Made by a program: the position numbers and the translations under genes | Part shown: one piece after another, positions 11,522 through 26,500 of the stretch | Numbering within the stretch: position 1 is the first letter of the stretch | Layout: every line of letters begins with the position of its first letter | The notes under the pieces: model-generated | What the model was told of the DNA's origin: nothing | The model's input: the letters and a program-made list of their open reading frames with translations, nothing else | Database searches by the model: none | Source of the DNA: Nematostella vectensis | Taxonomy: Eukaryota; Cnidaria; Anthozoa; Actiniaria; Edwardsiidae | Direction: 5' to 3' | NCBI RefSeq assembly: GCF_932526225.1 | Contig: NC_064038.1 | Coordinates: forward strand, 12,647,070 to 12,711,069 | Length of the DNA: 64,000 nucleotides

Positions 11522-14500
11522 CTACCTTCTAGCGGACACCAGTCTACCCAAGTGAGCAATCTTTCTCTCCAGCTGTTCCAGTCTGTCCTCTGTGAGATCT
11601 TCCTCCCACAGTGCGTTAGCGTATGCCTTTAGGTGATCTGCAATGGTCAGACATTCAAACTTTTATACTCTGTGTTGGTCCAGAAAACCCTGTCAATAAG
11701 GACGCCATTGGAATCCACAAAACCGCTTCATACAGTAGAACTCTGTTATTAAGGAAACTTTCGGAACCTGACAAAACCACCTTATATAGTGGACCCATTT
11801 CATAAGGACAATGTTGACGTATCTAGAAAACTCAGACATAGTTAAATGCCTGGTGCACACTAGTTACATAACATAACGACATGAGCGCGTGCACGTTTAG
11901 CCCGACATAACGACATTGACATGTTTTTTTTCTCTTATGTCGTTATGTCCATGTCGTAATGTCGGGTTTATGTCAAAATGGGGAACCATTCACACTTGAA
12001 CATACGAAGATAAGAGTGCGCGCGCCCATGTGGTAATGTCACTAGTGTGCACCAGGCATAAGACTGCAAGAAGCTCAAGTTATCGGTGGTATTTGGGACT
12101 TAACAAATGGTGGCCGTGGCTACAGAATAGAGGTATAAAATGCAGTAATTTAGTGACCAATCTTTTGGGATGTAGAGGTTTTCGCTTGCCTTTTATGTCA
12201 TCGATGTTTCTTGTTTCCTTTGGAGTGTAGTACTTGACCCTTAAATTCTGGAAAATAATGCCCGTGCACGCCTCTATTAGGATGGAACTGTACTTCAGAG
12301 CTTAGTCATGATTTGTCAGACAGACAAAACATATATTAGAAACACCTACAGCACATATACAAATACAAGGACGCTAGTGGCCTGTGCTCCAGTCTTAACC
12401 CTTCCTTTTAATAGGTTTGATATTTGATATTTGATAGGTTTGATATTACTGAAAAACAAGAAAACTTTTTTCATTTCTTTTTATGTACTGCCAAGTTCAG
12501 TGAATTTTATGTACCGCCAAGTTCAGTCCGGTATCAAGAGCCTTTCACAGAGTCTTAAACTCGTACATCTTCCTTTTATTATTCTAATTGCGACTAAAGG
12601 CCACCAAAACAGGCTAACAGATGGCAATGAGACATGCTAGAGTGACTTGTGGATGGGTAAAAAAGAACAGCGCGGGTATAATTACCCACGGTGGTTAAAA
12701 AAGAGCTCAATTACTTACGGTGCGCAAAGAGCTCAATTACTCACGGTGCGCAAATGCTCAATTACTCACGGTGCGCAAAGGCTCTATTACTCACGGTGCG
12801 CAAAGACTCTTTACCCACGGTGCGCAAAGGCTTAATTACTTACGGTGCGCAAAGACTCAGTTACTCACGGTGCGCAAATGCTCAATTACTCACGGTGCGC
12901 AAAGACTCAGTTACTCACGGTGCGCAAATGCTCAATTACTTACGGTGCGCAAAGACTCTTTACCCACTGTGCGCAAAGGCTTAATTACTTACGGTGCGCA
13001 AAGACTCAGTTACTCACGGTGCGCAAATGCTCAATTACTTACGGTGCGCAAAGACTCACTTACTCACGGTGCGCAAATGCTCAATTACTCACGGTGCGCA
13101 AAGGCTCTATTACTCACGGTGCGCAAAGACTCTTTACCCACGGTGCGCAAAGGCTCTATTACTCGCGATGAGCAAAGGCTATATTACTCCAGTGCTCAAA
13201 GGCTTAATTACTTACGATGCTCAAAGGCTCTATTACTCACGGTGCGCAAAGGCTCAATTACTCACGGTGCGCAAAGGCTCTATTACTCACGGTGCGCAAA
13301 GACTCTTTACTCACGGTGCGCAAAGGCTCTATTACTCACGGTGCGCAAAGGCTCTATTACTCACGGTGCGCAAAGGCTCTATTACTCACGGTGCGCAAAG
13401 GCTCTATTACTCACGGTACGCAAAGGCTCTATTACTCACGGTGCGCAAAGGCTCTATTACTCACGGTGCGCAAAGGCTCTATTACTCACGGTACGCAAAG
13501 GCTCTATTACTCACGGTGCGCAAAGGCTCTATTACTCACGGTGCGCAAAGGCTCTATTACTCACGGTGCGCAAAGGCTCTATTACTCACGGTACGCAAAG
13601 GCTCTATTACTCACGGTGCGCATAAGGCTTTATTACTCACGGTGCGCAAAGGCTCTATTACTCACGGTGCGCAAAGGCTCTATTACTCACGGTGCGCAAA
13701 GGCTCTATTACTCACGGTACGCAAAGGCTCTATTACTCACGGTGCGCAAAGGCTCTATTACTCACGGTGCGCAAAGGCTCTATTACTCACGGTGCGCAAA
13801 GGCTCTATTACTCACGGTACGCAAAGGCTCTATTACTCACGGTGCGCATAAGGCTTTATTACTCACGGTGCGCAAAGGCTCTATTACTCACGGTGCGCAA
13901 AGGCTCTATTACTCACGGTGCGCAAAGGCTCTATTACTCGCGATGAGCAAAGGCTCTATTACTCCAGTGCTCAAAGGCTTAATTACTTACGGTGCTCAAA
14001 GACTCGATTACTCACGGTGCGCAAAGGCTCAATTACTCACGGTGTGCAAATGCTCAACTACTCACGGTGCACAAAAGCTCTATTACTCATGGTGCGGAAA
14101 GGCTCAATTATTCACTGTGCGCAAAGGATCAATAACTCACGGTGCGCAAAGATTCAATTACTCATAGTGCGCATAGGCTCTATTTTTAACGATGATCAAG
14201 GGCTATATTACTCACGGCGCGGAAAGACTCTAATTACTTAATGCGCGCACAGGCTTTGCTACTTATAACGGTCCAAAAAGGCTAATTCACTCACAGAACA
14301 AAGGTTACATTACTATGCAAAGGCTTTGTTACCAACGGTATGCAATGGTATATTTATTCATTACTGACACTACGCAATAAGTAACTGCGCTGCTAATTTT
14401 TCACGGAGCGTTAAATCACTGGTACCTTATTAAAAATTCTGAATCCTACTGCAGTAGATTTAATTATGAAACAAAGGGAAACAATCCTTACCCAGACTTT

Positions 14501-17500
14501 GAATCTGCTTTGGAACTCTACCGTGGTAATAGCATGCATGAGTTCGGCAGTTGATGAGAGATGGGACTCCTCTTGTACGAGCTCGTACGTATGGCTGAGC
14601 TGTGCTATCAGGACGTTGAGTAGAACCACATTCACACACATGCTGAGAATGTAGACCAGTAAAGTGGGAAAATATCTGCGTAAACGGAACAAAAATTTTG
14701 GTGGTACACAAATCCACGTATATCTACCTAAAAAAATGCTCGTATATTTAGTGATAAACACATGCCCGTATAACTAAAAAATAGCTGTGTATTTAACAAT
14801 TATCCCTTGAGCCCTAATGGGTTCTAAGTCAATAGCTTATTCAGGCCATTTTTTTTCAGTCAAATCACACTAGTAGGTCAATTCATTTAGCAAAAAAACG
14901 TCCGCCCTGGCCATCTGCGACATATGAGCTTTCCGGGGACTTCTAGCTAAAAACTGTACTTAAAGCCTACTAGTAGGCTTGCCAGTCCGAATGCAGTATT
15001 GATGAAAGATGTGATTTGACTAAAAATGTTTATTCTGTTTTGTGCGTTATACTTAATGGAATCCTCACCTCAGAACCTGCTAACCTATTAGCCAGCGGCA
15101 GGCTCTACCGTCTAGGTGTCATACAGTGGTACCTCTTTAAAGCGACCACTTACTGAGCGGTCACCTGTTTAACGTCTATTTTTCAAAGTTTTTTTTTTTT
15201 TTTCAAAATTGATCACTTTTGGTGATCTCAGACATACCCAATGAAGCCCACGTTGTCTTCTAAGATGGGGCGTCCTTGGGACCATATACGAACTAGTGAC
15301 GTCACGATGCACACAGCACCCGTATCGGTACAGTTCAACCCGTTATTCTCAGCTCCAAAACCACTAAAGAAAACAAAAAACAAACAATACTCTAAGCTGC
15401 CAATCATCTAGCTTGTCAATCATCCAATCGTCCATTAATTTTATCTGGTAATCGTCTTAAATGTCAATTAATTCATTCATCATCTCTTATTTCATTCGAA
15501 ACAAACGAAAATCACTCTGTTAAACAGCCTCGTGTTTGCCAATAAACTCAATTGTAAACCAAATGTCAATCACTAAACGCTTCAGTCAACCTTTTTGAAA
15601 CATTTCATTCAATCATCTCTCTTTTATCGATAATCTCGATTTATATGTTAATCGCCTCAACTGTCAATCACTTGAAACCTTATCTAACCTTCAAAACGTA
15701 TGACCTATAAATCAACTCAACTGTCAGTCCCGTCACATGCCAATCACATCACCTATCAATCACCTCAACTTGTCAGTCACCTCACATGTCAATCACATCA
15801 CCTATCAATCACCTCAACTGTCAGTCACCACACATGTCAATCACATCACCTATCAATCACCTCAACTTGCCAGTCCCGTCACATGTCAATCACATCACCT
15901 ATCAATCACCTCAACTTGTCAGTCACCTCGCATGTCAATCACATCACCTATCAATCACCTCAACTTGCCAGTCCCGTCACATGTCAATCACATCACCTAT
16001 CAATCACCTCAACTTGTCAGTCACCTCGCATGTCAATCACATCACCTATCAATCACCTCAACTGTCAGTCACCTCACATGTCAATCACATCGCCTATCAA
16101 TCAGCTCAACTTGTCAGTCCCGTCGCATGTCAATCACATCACCTATCAATCACCTCAACTTGTCAGTCCCGTCACATGTCAATCACATCACCTATCAATC
16201 ACCTCAACTTGTCAGTCACCTCACATGTCAATCACATCACCTATCAATCACCTCAACTTGTCAGTCACCTCACATGTCAATCACATCACCTATCAATCAA
16301 CTCAACTGTCAGTCACCACACATGTCAATCACATCACCTATCAATCACCTCAACTTGTCAGTCACCTCACATGTCAATCACATCACCTATCAATCACCTC
16401 AACTTGTCAGTCCCGTCACATGTCAATCACATCACCTATCAATCACCTCAACTTGTCAGTCCCGTCACATGTCAATCACATCACCTATCAATCACCTTAA
16501 CTTGTCAGTCACCTCACATGTCAATCACATCACCTATCAATCACCTCAACTTGTCAGTCCCGTCACATGTCAATCACATCACCTATCAATCACCTCAACT
16601 TGTCAGTCCCGTCACATGTCAATCACATCACCTATCAATCACCTCAACTTGCCAGTCCCGTCACATGTCAATAACATCACCTATCAATCACCTTAACTTG
16701 TCAGTCACCTCACATGTCAATCACATCACCTATCAATCACCTTAACTTGTCAGTCCCGTCACATGTTAATCACATCAGCTATCAATCACCTCAACTTGTT
16801 AGTCACCTCACATGTCAATCACATCACCTATCAATCACCTTAACTTGTCAGTCCCGTCACATGTCAATCACATCAGCTATCAATCACCTCAACTTGTCAG
16901 TCACCTCACATGTCAATCACATCAGCTATCAATCACCTCAACTTGTCAGTCACCTCACATGTCAATCACATCACCTATCAATCACCTCAACTTGTCAGTC
17001 ACCTCACATGTCAATCACATCACCTATCAATCACCTCAACTTGTCAGTCACCTCACATGTCAATCACATCAGCTATCAATCAACTCAACTGTCAGTCACC
17101 ACACATGTCAATCACATCACCTATCAATCACCTTAACTTGTCAGTCACCTCACATGTCAATCACATCACCTATCAATCACCTCAACTTGTCAGTCACCTC
17201 GCATGTCAATCACATCACCTATCAATCACCTCAACTTGTCAGTCACCTCACATGTCAATCACATCACCTATCAATCACCTCAACTTGTCAGTCACCTCAC
17301 ATGTCAATCACATCACCTATCAATCACCTCAACTTGTCAGTCACCTCACATGTCAATCACATCACCTGTCAATCATCTCACCTGCCAATAATGAGATCAT
17401 TGATGAAAACTTGCGGCTGTACCCCACGCAGTGCGATCGTAATTGAGAGAAAGAAAGAGAACACCACGATGAAAAACACGACTGTGAAGCGAGGGATGTC

Positions 17501-20500
17501 CTTGTAGATGACTCGGCCAAGTGCACGTGCATAGGACGAGGTCAAGCTGACGAAACGATGAGTATCAATGATTAGTATGCTGGAATGTTGACGGCTAGCA
17601 TGGATTGCCACAGGAAAACAAGGGGGGAGGGGAGGGGTGTTGCTGTTCCCTAACAAGGGGTAACTATTTAACAGAACCATCTATATAAAGAAGAACAGAG
17701 GAAGTTGTGCCACAAACATTTCGCTGTCATTCTAACAAGGGGTGACTATTTAATAGAACCATCTATATAAAGAAGAACAGAGGAAGTTGTGCCACAAACA
17801 TTTCGCTGTCATTCTAACAAGGGGTAACTATTTAATAGAACCATCTATATAAAGAAGAACAGAGGAAGTTGTGCCACAAATATTTTAAGGATATCTCAGT
17901 CTATAAGTTATTATGAACGGAATGAACGGAAAACAGACAAAGTAGATAGACGTGAAGGCGGAAAACGAACGACGCGAGTGAACTAGACAGTGTCGTGTTC
18001 AGTAGGGACTGGGCGTGGCATACACGTGTTCATTACGGGCTGGGAGCCAGATCCGTCGAGGGAAACGAATAGGTAAATCAACGCGCTTCAATCCGCAGTG
18101 CATTTCATCCACTGTAAAGAGGACTCCACACACCCTTTAGATACCTCATTTTTTTTTTTCTCATATCGATCTACACGTACCTGAACACCAAAGAATACTT
18201 GAAAATTCCCATGGTATTCACGAAGGTAGCAATAGAGGCGATAAGCCAGAACCATTCATGGAATTGAAACCTGACAACCATCGTAAATCCCATCAAGACG
18301 TTCCGTGAGACATCCCAGTAGTTCGTCCAATCCTTAAAATACTGTCTAGGCTCGCTGAGAGATAACAGAAAACCACGTTAAGTATATCATGCAGTTTAGT
18401 TCTAGAGTTCAGGTGTCTTCTTGGCTCACTGAGAGATAAGAGAAACCCACGTTAAGTAATATCATGCAGTCTAATTCTAGAGTTTAGGTGTCTTTTAGGC
18501 TCACTGATGGTAACATATGGCTCACATATGGTAAAGACAATTTGTCATGTTGTAATGTTAAACGTGACGTCTGGTAGGCTCACCAAGAACAAATACCCCC
18601 TTAAATATTTTGTGTTGTAATTTCAATGTAATGTTTAAGGTGAGGTGCGGTAGGCTCACCAAGAATCAAATACCCACGTTAACTAAGTTCACGTTGTACT
18701 TCATGTTAACTAACTTTACGTTGTAATGTTTAAGGTGAGGTGTTGTAAGGTGAGGCTTAACGAAATATAATAGAGAAAAACATTAAGTAATTTCATGTTG
18801 TTATATTAAAAGCTGGATGTGACTGATTTGAATTTGTGCACAAGGCACTGCTATTGTTAATGTTATTGGAATTCACTTTTTCTTATTATACTTATTCTTC
18901 TACTGTTTTATTAAAATTGATTGTTATTGAAATTCACTTCACACCTCTTAGAAGGATATCTATACCTGCGCACGCCACTGTGAGCGCAACCGCTGACTGC
19001 ATACGATTGCACCACTCACTTTTTAAATGTCATGATACATACCGTTTCATTTCTGCAAACTCGTCAAGAAGGAACCAACAGACCATGAGAAAGCACCATA
19101 GAAAGCAAGTGCCGCTGATCCAGGAGGAGGTGCTGTGAGGGGTGATTGACATGTCCGGGTAGGCGACCATCGTCATCATGCCAAGACTCAGAATCGCCAG
19201 GTACACGAGGTAATTCAAGAACCGGAACCTGAATAAGGCAACCATTTCTAAGCGCGGCTTCAAAAAGGTAGTGTTTTCTCATTAAAAAAAACACCGAATC
19301 TTTCTTTAATAGTTTCTATGCTATGCTTGTACACACCTTGTGGTACTTGAACCCAAACGCGCACTTTAAAACATGAATAACGCCATTTCAAATACGCGCG
19401 CGCCGGCAGCTAAGGTGGTGTTACACGGGATAACATGCAACAAAAACTTTTCGCGATATATTGTATCGTGAAAATTGTTTGTGTGTGTGTTACATGTCTC
19501 GCGCAACACAACTTTCCGCTTATCATTTCAATTGACATCATGTTGCGTGTTTTTGAACCCGCTTCAAAAACATGCAACACAGAATGACGAATATCTGTAA
19601 AGTTATTCCGTGTAACATTTGTTTGGCAACGTGTCAGAATGGATACGATACAATGTATCGCGAAAAGTTTTTGTTGCATGTTATCCGTGTAACACCACTT
19701 TTACGGGGGTCCGCACTCATCGAAGTCTAGTTGTGACTGACTGAAGACGTGTGCGCGAGAATGCAAAAAAGAGGGCAAAGCTATCCCTTTTACAGCGCGT
19801 GTTCGTGTTTGGCACACGTCACCTATATTCCTTACATATATTCCTTATTACCTTCCCCACATCTTCCCACAACTCTTTGCGACACGCGCGTGAAACCGAG
19901 GATGAAAACAAACTTTGTCATCTTGTTTACAATTTTGATGCCTTGCCTCGGTTTCACGCGCGGGTCGCAAAGAGTTGTGGAAGGTGAAAAATTGCCGCTT
20001 CCAACTCTCTTACCTAAACCAGAAGCCTCCATATTTAGTCCATTTTCTTTCCGTTATGAGCTTTACGACGGGATGGAAAATAAGAGCCTGAAAGAAACAA
20101 AAATAACAATGAGCTATAGAAAAGCCACCTATGAAACCGATGATAATGACTGCAATGGTATATCTGATGATGATATAAAGTCATAGATGCTGTGGCGATG
20201 AGGTAGTGAGGTAAGTGTCGGGAATGATGAGTGATGGTGGTAGCCATGGTGGTAGTGAAGATGTGGTAATAATGATAGTAATGAAGATGGTGGTAGTAAT
20301 TGATGGTGATAGTAATATGGTGTTATTGGTGATGATGATAGTGATATGGTGTTATTGGTGATGATGATAGTGATATGGTGTTATTGGTGATGGTGATAGC
20401 AATGGATAAAGTGAAGATGGTGATGATAGTGGCTAAACTTTTTGCTGTTTTTCTTACTGTTCAAGATACTGTTGGTGTATTGTCGCCCCCCGGGGGGAAG

Positions 20501-23500
20501 GGGGGATACTCTCCGGCATAGTAGACGGGGGAGATCGTCACCTCTTTTAGGGTATAAAATTTCGATCAACTGCCATCCGGTTGAAGGAATTTTCCGATTT
20601 TGCGATCTCTTAGGGTATAAAACTCGACCAATTGCTATTCCTAAGGGGTGTTTAATGTTTTTTTCCGATTCTGCCATCTCTAAGGTTTAAAAATTCCTTC
20701 GACCACACCCAATTTGCCATCTCTTAGGGGTAAGAATTTCTGTTGACCACGCCCAAAGTGCCCTCCTTTAGGGCTAAAATCGATCGTCGATCACCCCCCG
20801 TCTGTTTTTATCGGAGTCCCCCCGAGATTGTCGCTGTTATCTTTGTTGATGTTGTCGTTATTTGTGGAGTCTTTACCTTGTTTAGCTTCTGGCATTCCCT
20901 GGTGATGTAATAGAAAGAAGACTTTGGGCAAAACTGGTAGGAAGGGTCGTCTGGAGCTCGTCCATACTTGTCCGCGTCAATCAGATCAAAGCAGACGTCT
21001 AGATGTGTCGGCTGGTCGACCATCGTCTGCCACTCGCTGCTAAGAGTGTTGTGGTAGTGGAGGCTAACGGGATAAGGCCACTGTGGTACCACCATCGCGT
21101 CTAAAACTGCAAGGATCGTCTTCTGTTGGAGAAGCTTAAGGTATTAGACTGTATGGGGAAATGGTGATGATGATGGTGATGATGATGGTGATGGTGATGA
21201 TGATGGTGATGATGGCGGTGATGGTGATGGTGATGGTGATGGTGATGGTGATGATGGTGATGATGATGATGATGATGATAGTGATGATGATGATGATGGT
21301 GATGGTGATGGTGATGGTGATGGTGATGGTGATGATGATGGTGGTGGTGATGGTGATGGTGATGATGGTGATGGTGATGGTGATGGTGATGGTGATGGTG
21401 ATGGTGATGGTGATGGTGATGGTGATGGTGATGGTGATGGTGATGGTAATGGTGATGATGGTGATGGTGATGGTGATGGTGATGATGGTGATGGTGATGG
21501 TGATGGTGATGGTGATGATGATGGTGGTGATTATGGTGATGATGATGGTGATGGTGAGGGTGATGGTGATGGTGATGGTGATGGTGATGGTAATGATGAT
21601 GATGATGATGATGATGTTGATAGTGATAGTGATGGTGATGGTGATGGTGATGGTGATGGTGATGGTGATGGTGATGGTGATGGTGATGGTGATGGTGATG
21701 GTGATGGTGATGGTGATGGTGATGGTGATGGTGGTGGTGATGGTGATGGTGATGGTGATGGTGATGGTGATGGTGATGGTGATGGTGATGGTGATGATGG
21801 TGATGATGGTGGTGGTGATGGTGATGGTGATGATGAGATGATGACAATGATGTTGCTTGACCGCTAAGAAAGTGATTTTCCTTTCAAGTCCCTTTTAATA
21901 CCCTGGATAACTTGAGCAGCTTTCTATTTCTTTGATCTAGATTATGATAATAATCGTATGCTCACCTTCATTTTGAATTGTTTTACCAAAAAGACAAAGC
22001 TGTGTCTTGCATTTTCCGTCTTATTTGCCCTAAAAAGCTGTAGAACACTCGAAAGAAAAGAGAACAATCGTTTGCAATTATGATAATAAAGCAATTCAGG
22101 CAAGCTTTGATTACCTTCGGTTTGACATATGTTTAACAAGGAAAGCAGCCACGTCGTCATGACAACGCCTAAGCGCGGTTTCCACTGGTAGATCCATGTC
22201 CGAGTTAGTCGTCATTAGCATTTCAGGATTTTCCTCCAATAGAAACTCAGCGACGGTCACAAGGTTCCTTGAGGCCGCCATGTGAAGTGCTGTGTTGGAC
22301 TCTTGGTCACGGAGAGTGCCGAGGGGCTGCCTGTGGTTACGCAGTAGAATTCGCACAAAACGAGGAATCTGTCACAAGAAAACGCAAGAAAGCGATTAGC
22401 ATAGACAAATATATATGCCTTTATTTAACGAGTGTTGCACTACCTATCAAAATGGTTTTGCTGCGTGGCCCTAAAAATGAATATTTATCAATTTAAAGAC
22501 AAAATGTGTCGAAAAATTATGTCCAAAAATACTTGAAAGACGCACGTAGATCATTATACATTGTAAAGCCTTCAGAAGCCTTCAAGGAGTAAACATTGTG
22601 TTTTGAGGCCATGGAAATGGACAGGGAGGATCAGAATAAAAGTTTCTATTTGAGTCTTGAGCTGTGTTTGCTGATTTCTTTCCCTTGTGTGGTATTCTGA
22701 GCGTTTTGTTGAGAGGGTCGATTCTGCTGTGTTTCCTTGTTTTCGATTTGAAATTTGTCAAAGAACTTGGGCAATTATTTGTCTGGAAAGCAGTTGCTAT
22801 CCCCAACGTTGTGTTTATTTTGCATTGATGATTTTTTTTTTGATTGTGATTACTGCTTAAGACCGGTACAGGCCGGTTGAGGTGTCAATGGGTTAAAGTG
22901 TCTTCCGCAATTTGTTTTCTGAGGCCACGGTTTACTAAACCATCCTCTTTTCATCATGTTCATCCCCAAAACACGGAATACATTGAGCCTTTCATAGACA
23001 GCAATAGTTCTGAACTTTACTGAGTGACTTTACTGAATGACCGCTTGCTAAAAGAGGTTCAGACAATGGAAGTTAACAATAATTGGACTTCAATAAGTCG
23101 ACCGCCTCCGTGTTATAGAGGTAACCGCGAAAAAGGGGTCAACCTCGCAGTTAATATGAGAGTGAAGATTAAAAATAAACGCCTATATGCACTCAGGCTC
23201 CTTAAGATCTGGTCCGTATTTACATCGCTGATAAGGTCAGTCTTAGAATACGCCTCGCCCGTATGGTCAGCGCTGCTGGACTATCTTGAATATGTTATTG
23301 AGGGTGTAAAGCGTAGAGCCCTTCGCATCATACTCCCTGGCTTGAGTTATCAGGTTGCTCTGGAAGTAACTGGCCTTTATCACGCGCGAGTCAGAGCCCT
23401 TGAAATCCGTGCTAAGCGCGCATGGTATCCACCATCATGGGTATTCTCTCAGGTCAGGGAGTACCAATGCTCTTACTCCAGGGCCTCGCACAAGCAGACT

Positions 23501-26500
23501 AATCTATCTATCTATCCGTCCGTCCGTCCGTCCGCCCGCCCGCCCGCCCGCCCGTCCGTCCGTCCGTCTGTCTGTCTGTCTGTCTGAGATTCAGGAAGCG
23601 ACCCTCGACTAAGGGTGACTGAGGAGAGTTCCGCTTAATAGAGTTTTTACTGTGTATACCTGTATTTCGTACGGCCATGTTGTCAGCAGATAGCAAACGG
23701 ACTTCATGGCATCTCCGTCATTTAGATCAAGGATGAGCTCCACCCGTGCCTCGTCCATCGCGTCCTGGGGATCCATTTCCTTGCTCTCTGTCTTTTCCCG
23801 GACCTATAAACATAAGCCAAGACGAAGCTTATAACCCTTGGGGGGAGGGGTAACGTAGTATCACAGGTGGTTCATGGGGGAGGGGTCACGTCATCGAAAA
23901 AGATGGGGCCAATATAGAGAACATATAGCAAAGGTGTATGAGGGTCGTGGTAATTGATTTTTTTTCAGTTTCGATTTTTAGTTGGGTACTATGCTAAATA
24001 GCTCCCTTCTTATCAATCATGGGATTGCTCTGCCGCTTAGCTCATTAAAAGAGATTATTATGTTTGTATAAAATCACTTCATTATACTATATCACAGTAT
24101 ACTGGAAATGTTGTACACTTTGATCACATATAATATTTTGCCTAGGTTATGTCACCTAAAAGTCAAGGAAAAACAAGCAAATCCCTCTTCAAATCAGCGA
24201 TAATATAATTGATAACATGTTTTTGGGAAATCGCGAAATTAGTTTCGATTTTTGGTTGCCTACCTCCCATATGTGATTTCTGAAATAAGAATACAAATCG
24301 ATTAGAAAATTGCTATTTTTCAGTTGTGTTCGAGCTATGCTCGATCAAAAAATTGAAAATGGGTACATTTGGTAAAATGTTTAGTTTACTTTTTTAATGC
24401 TAAATAGTCCCCTTCTTATCAATCATGGTATTGCTTTGCCGCTTTTTTAAATAACAAATCGAGACTGGAAATGGCGGCTGAATGGAGATGTCGCCTAATA
24501 GAAGAATCGCCGTGTGCTTCATGCCAGCTTCTCAATATTGCCTAACGGTCTAACTGCGAGATGTAACTAATTAACTTTCAAGACCAAAATTTATTGGTAG
24601 AGGGATATCAACAATTGTAAACGATGACATGTTTAGACAAAAGCAATCAACGGCAAATCAATATCTGCCTGAGGGATAATGTTATATAAAAAAGCACCCG
24701 GTACTGTTGGGTGGAATTTTCTTTGCTCTCTTAGTATTCGTTTAGTAATTTTAATATTTAAAGGCGGGGTGCAACAAATATAAACTCCCACTCTGGCATG
24801 GCAAGAAAAGTTGCCATTAAAGCAGGAAATGGACCAGGATTCACGGAGCCCGTACCAAAGTTACATAACTGCGCGGCAGTTGAAATAAAAAAAAGGGTTT
24901 TATGAATCCTAGCCTCAAGACATTTTAAAGCGACTTATGCAGTGAAATGACGCAATAGGAGAACAATTCAAGCAAAAAAAGCAACAATATTTTACCCAAG
25001 ACTTCATGAAACAATAATGAAAATATAAAAAACCAAATGTGCCGATCATTTTTTTCAATATTCAGCTATTAACTTTCACTTCCCGCTTTCTGCTGTAACG
25101 CTTGCAAAGAAAGACTGTGATTAGTGGCAGTGTCATTTTCTTGAGCTCATTAAAAGAGAAGATTATTATGTTTGTATAAAATCACTTCATTATAATATAT
25201 CACAGTATACTGGAAATGTTGTACACTTTGATCACATATAATATTTGAACCTAAGTTATATCGCCTAAGAGTCAAGGAAAAACTAGCAAATCCCTCTTCA
25301 AATCAGCGATAATATCAATGATAATATGTTTATGGGAAATCGCGAAATTAGTTTTTAACAGTATGCTGTATTTGTATTTAGTCTTTTTTGATAATTACGT
25401 AATATATCTATCTCATCTTTTTTTTTCTATCAAAAGTGCCAACAAGAAACACTCATTACTCTAATGTTGTCTTTCATCGTAGGGCTCAAGTGTTAAGAAA
25501 TAGAACCAAAAATTTACTTACCTTTTCAAAGAATTTTCTCTCTTGATCTTGTTCAATTTCACAGCGTTCTTGGGTGCTATCCATACTTCCCGGGTTACAC
25601 ATAACTTCAAAATTCACCAACTCCTCGGCGGTCTCCCAGCTTTTACTCATTCCCACACGAATCTGTCTCGGATAAGGACCTATATGGCGGTTTGTACGCT
25701 TTAGAAAAAAGCGAGAGAAGACAACAAACACCTCCGATAGGGCACTCATATATTATGACAGAAATGCTTGGCCCCCTAATGTTCTCTTTGTTGTAAAGTA
25801 AGTCTTTTGTCGAAAAACAATCATTCATTATAAATTTATCTCATGACCTAAAAATAAACATCTCTATTTGGATCATAATCAGAAATTAAAATTTAATCTA
25901 TGCAGAGAGCTTATATAAGCAATAAAGTTTAGCATCTAGGATCGAGAATTGAAAAGTCAATACAAATAAACTTTTGCCGCTCCAAAGGATCTCTGGATTA
26001 GGTAATAGTGTTTAGATAGAAGGTGGCGCTAGAAGTAAATAAAAACGGAAATAGTTCTATTATTTCACATTCTTTTCTTAACTGTTATTATGCTTCAGGG
26101 CTGAAAACATACATTTTTTTGTAAATATTATCACCTGTCTGGGTAATGAGAAATACTTTATAGTAAGTGCGCACAGGAAAAATTAAACTCCTACAACTAA
26201 ACAGTATGCAAAATAAAAATTTTCGAGCCGAAAACAAAAATGTTAATATGACATTTAACTCTGTACAAGCCGCTGCTTTTTCTATGGCCAAGAAGTCTAC
26301 TTGAATTGCCACCTACCCGTGTCTTTTTTTCCTTTTGTCCTAGGTAAAACGCTGACCGCGCATTGATAAAGGAAGGAACATTTGATATTCGATGTTGGAG
26401 TGGCCTTTGATGCTCGTTTTTTCCCCCGCATAGGTTTACTGCTCGATTTTTTCCTGAAAGAGGTGGCGACTTTTTCCCAACCTTTGCTTGCTCGAGTTTT

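Noticed and set aside
12720..14241. Very long open frames (up to 316 codons) with LLTVRKGSITHGAQR repeats
   Set aside because: A 25 bp stop-free unit keeps all three frames open; the frames follow the array, not a gene.
12655..17381. CRISPR-like regularly repeated arrays
   Set aside because: Units are contiguous with no unique spacers, the context is eukaryotic intron, and no cas genes are present.
15700..17507. Open frames of 319 codons with SITSPINHLN repeats
   Set aside because: Produced by the 49 bp array in three frames at once; no start context, splice logic or family.
19120..19165. ACATGTCAATCAC word in the TM1-2 exon matching the 49 bp array unit
   Set aside because: Only ~13 bp and in opposite orientation relative to the gene; probably chance.
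21101..21847. Poly-His protein of 248 aa on the minus strand
   Set aside because: Translation of (ATGGTG)n microsatellite DNA within a TRP intron.
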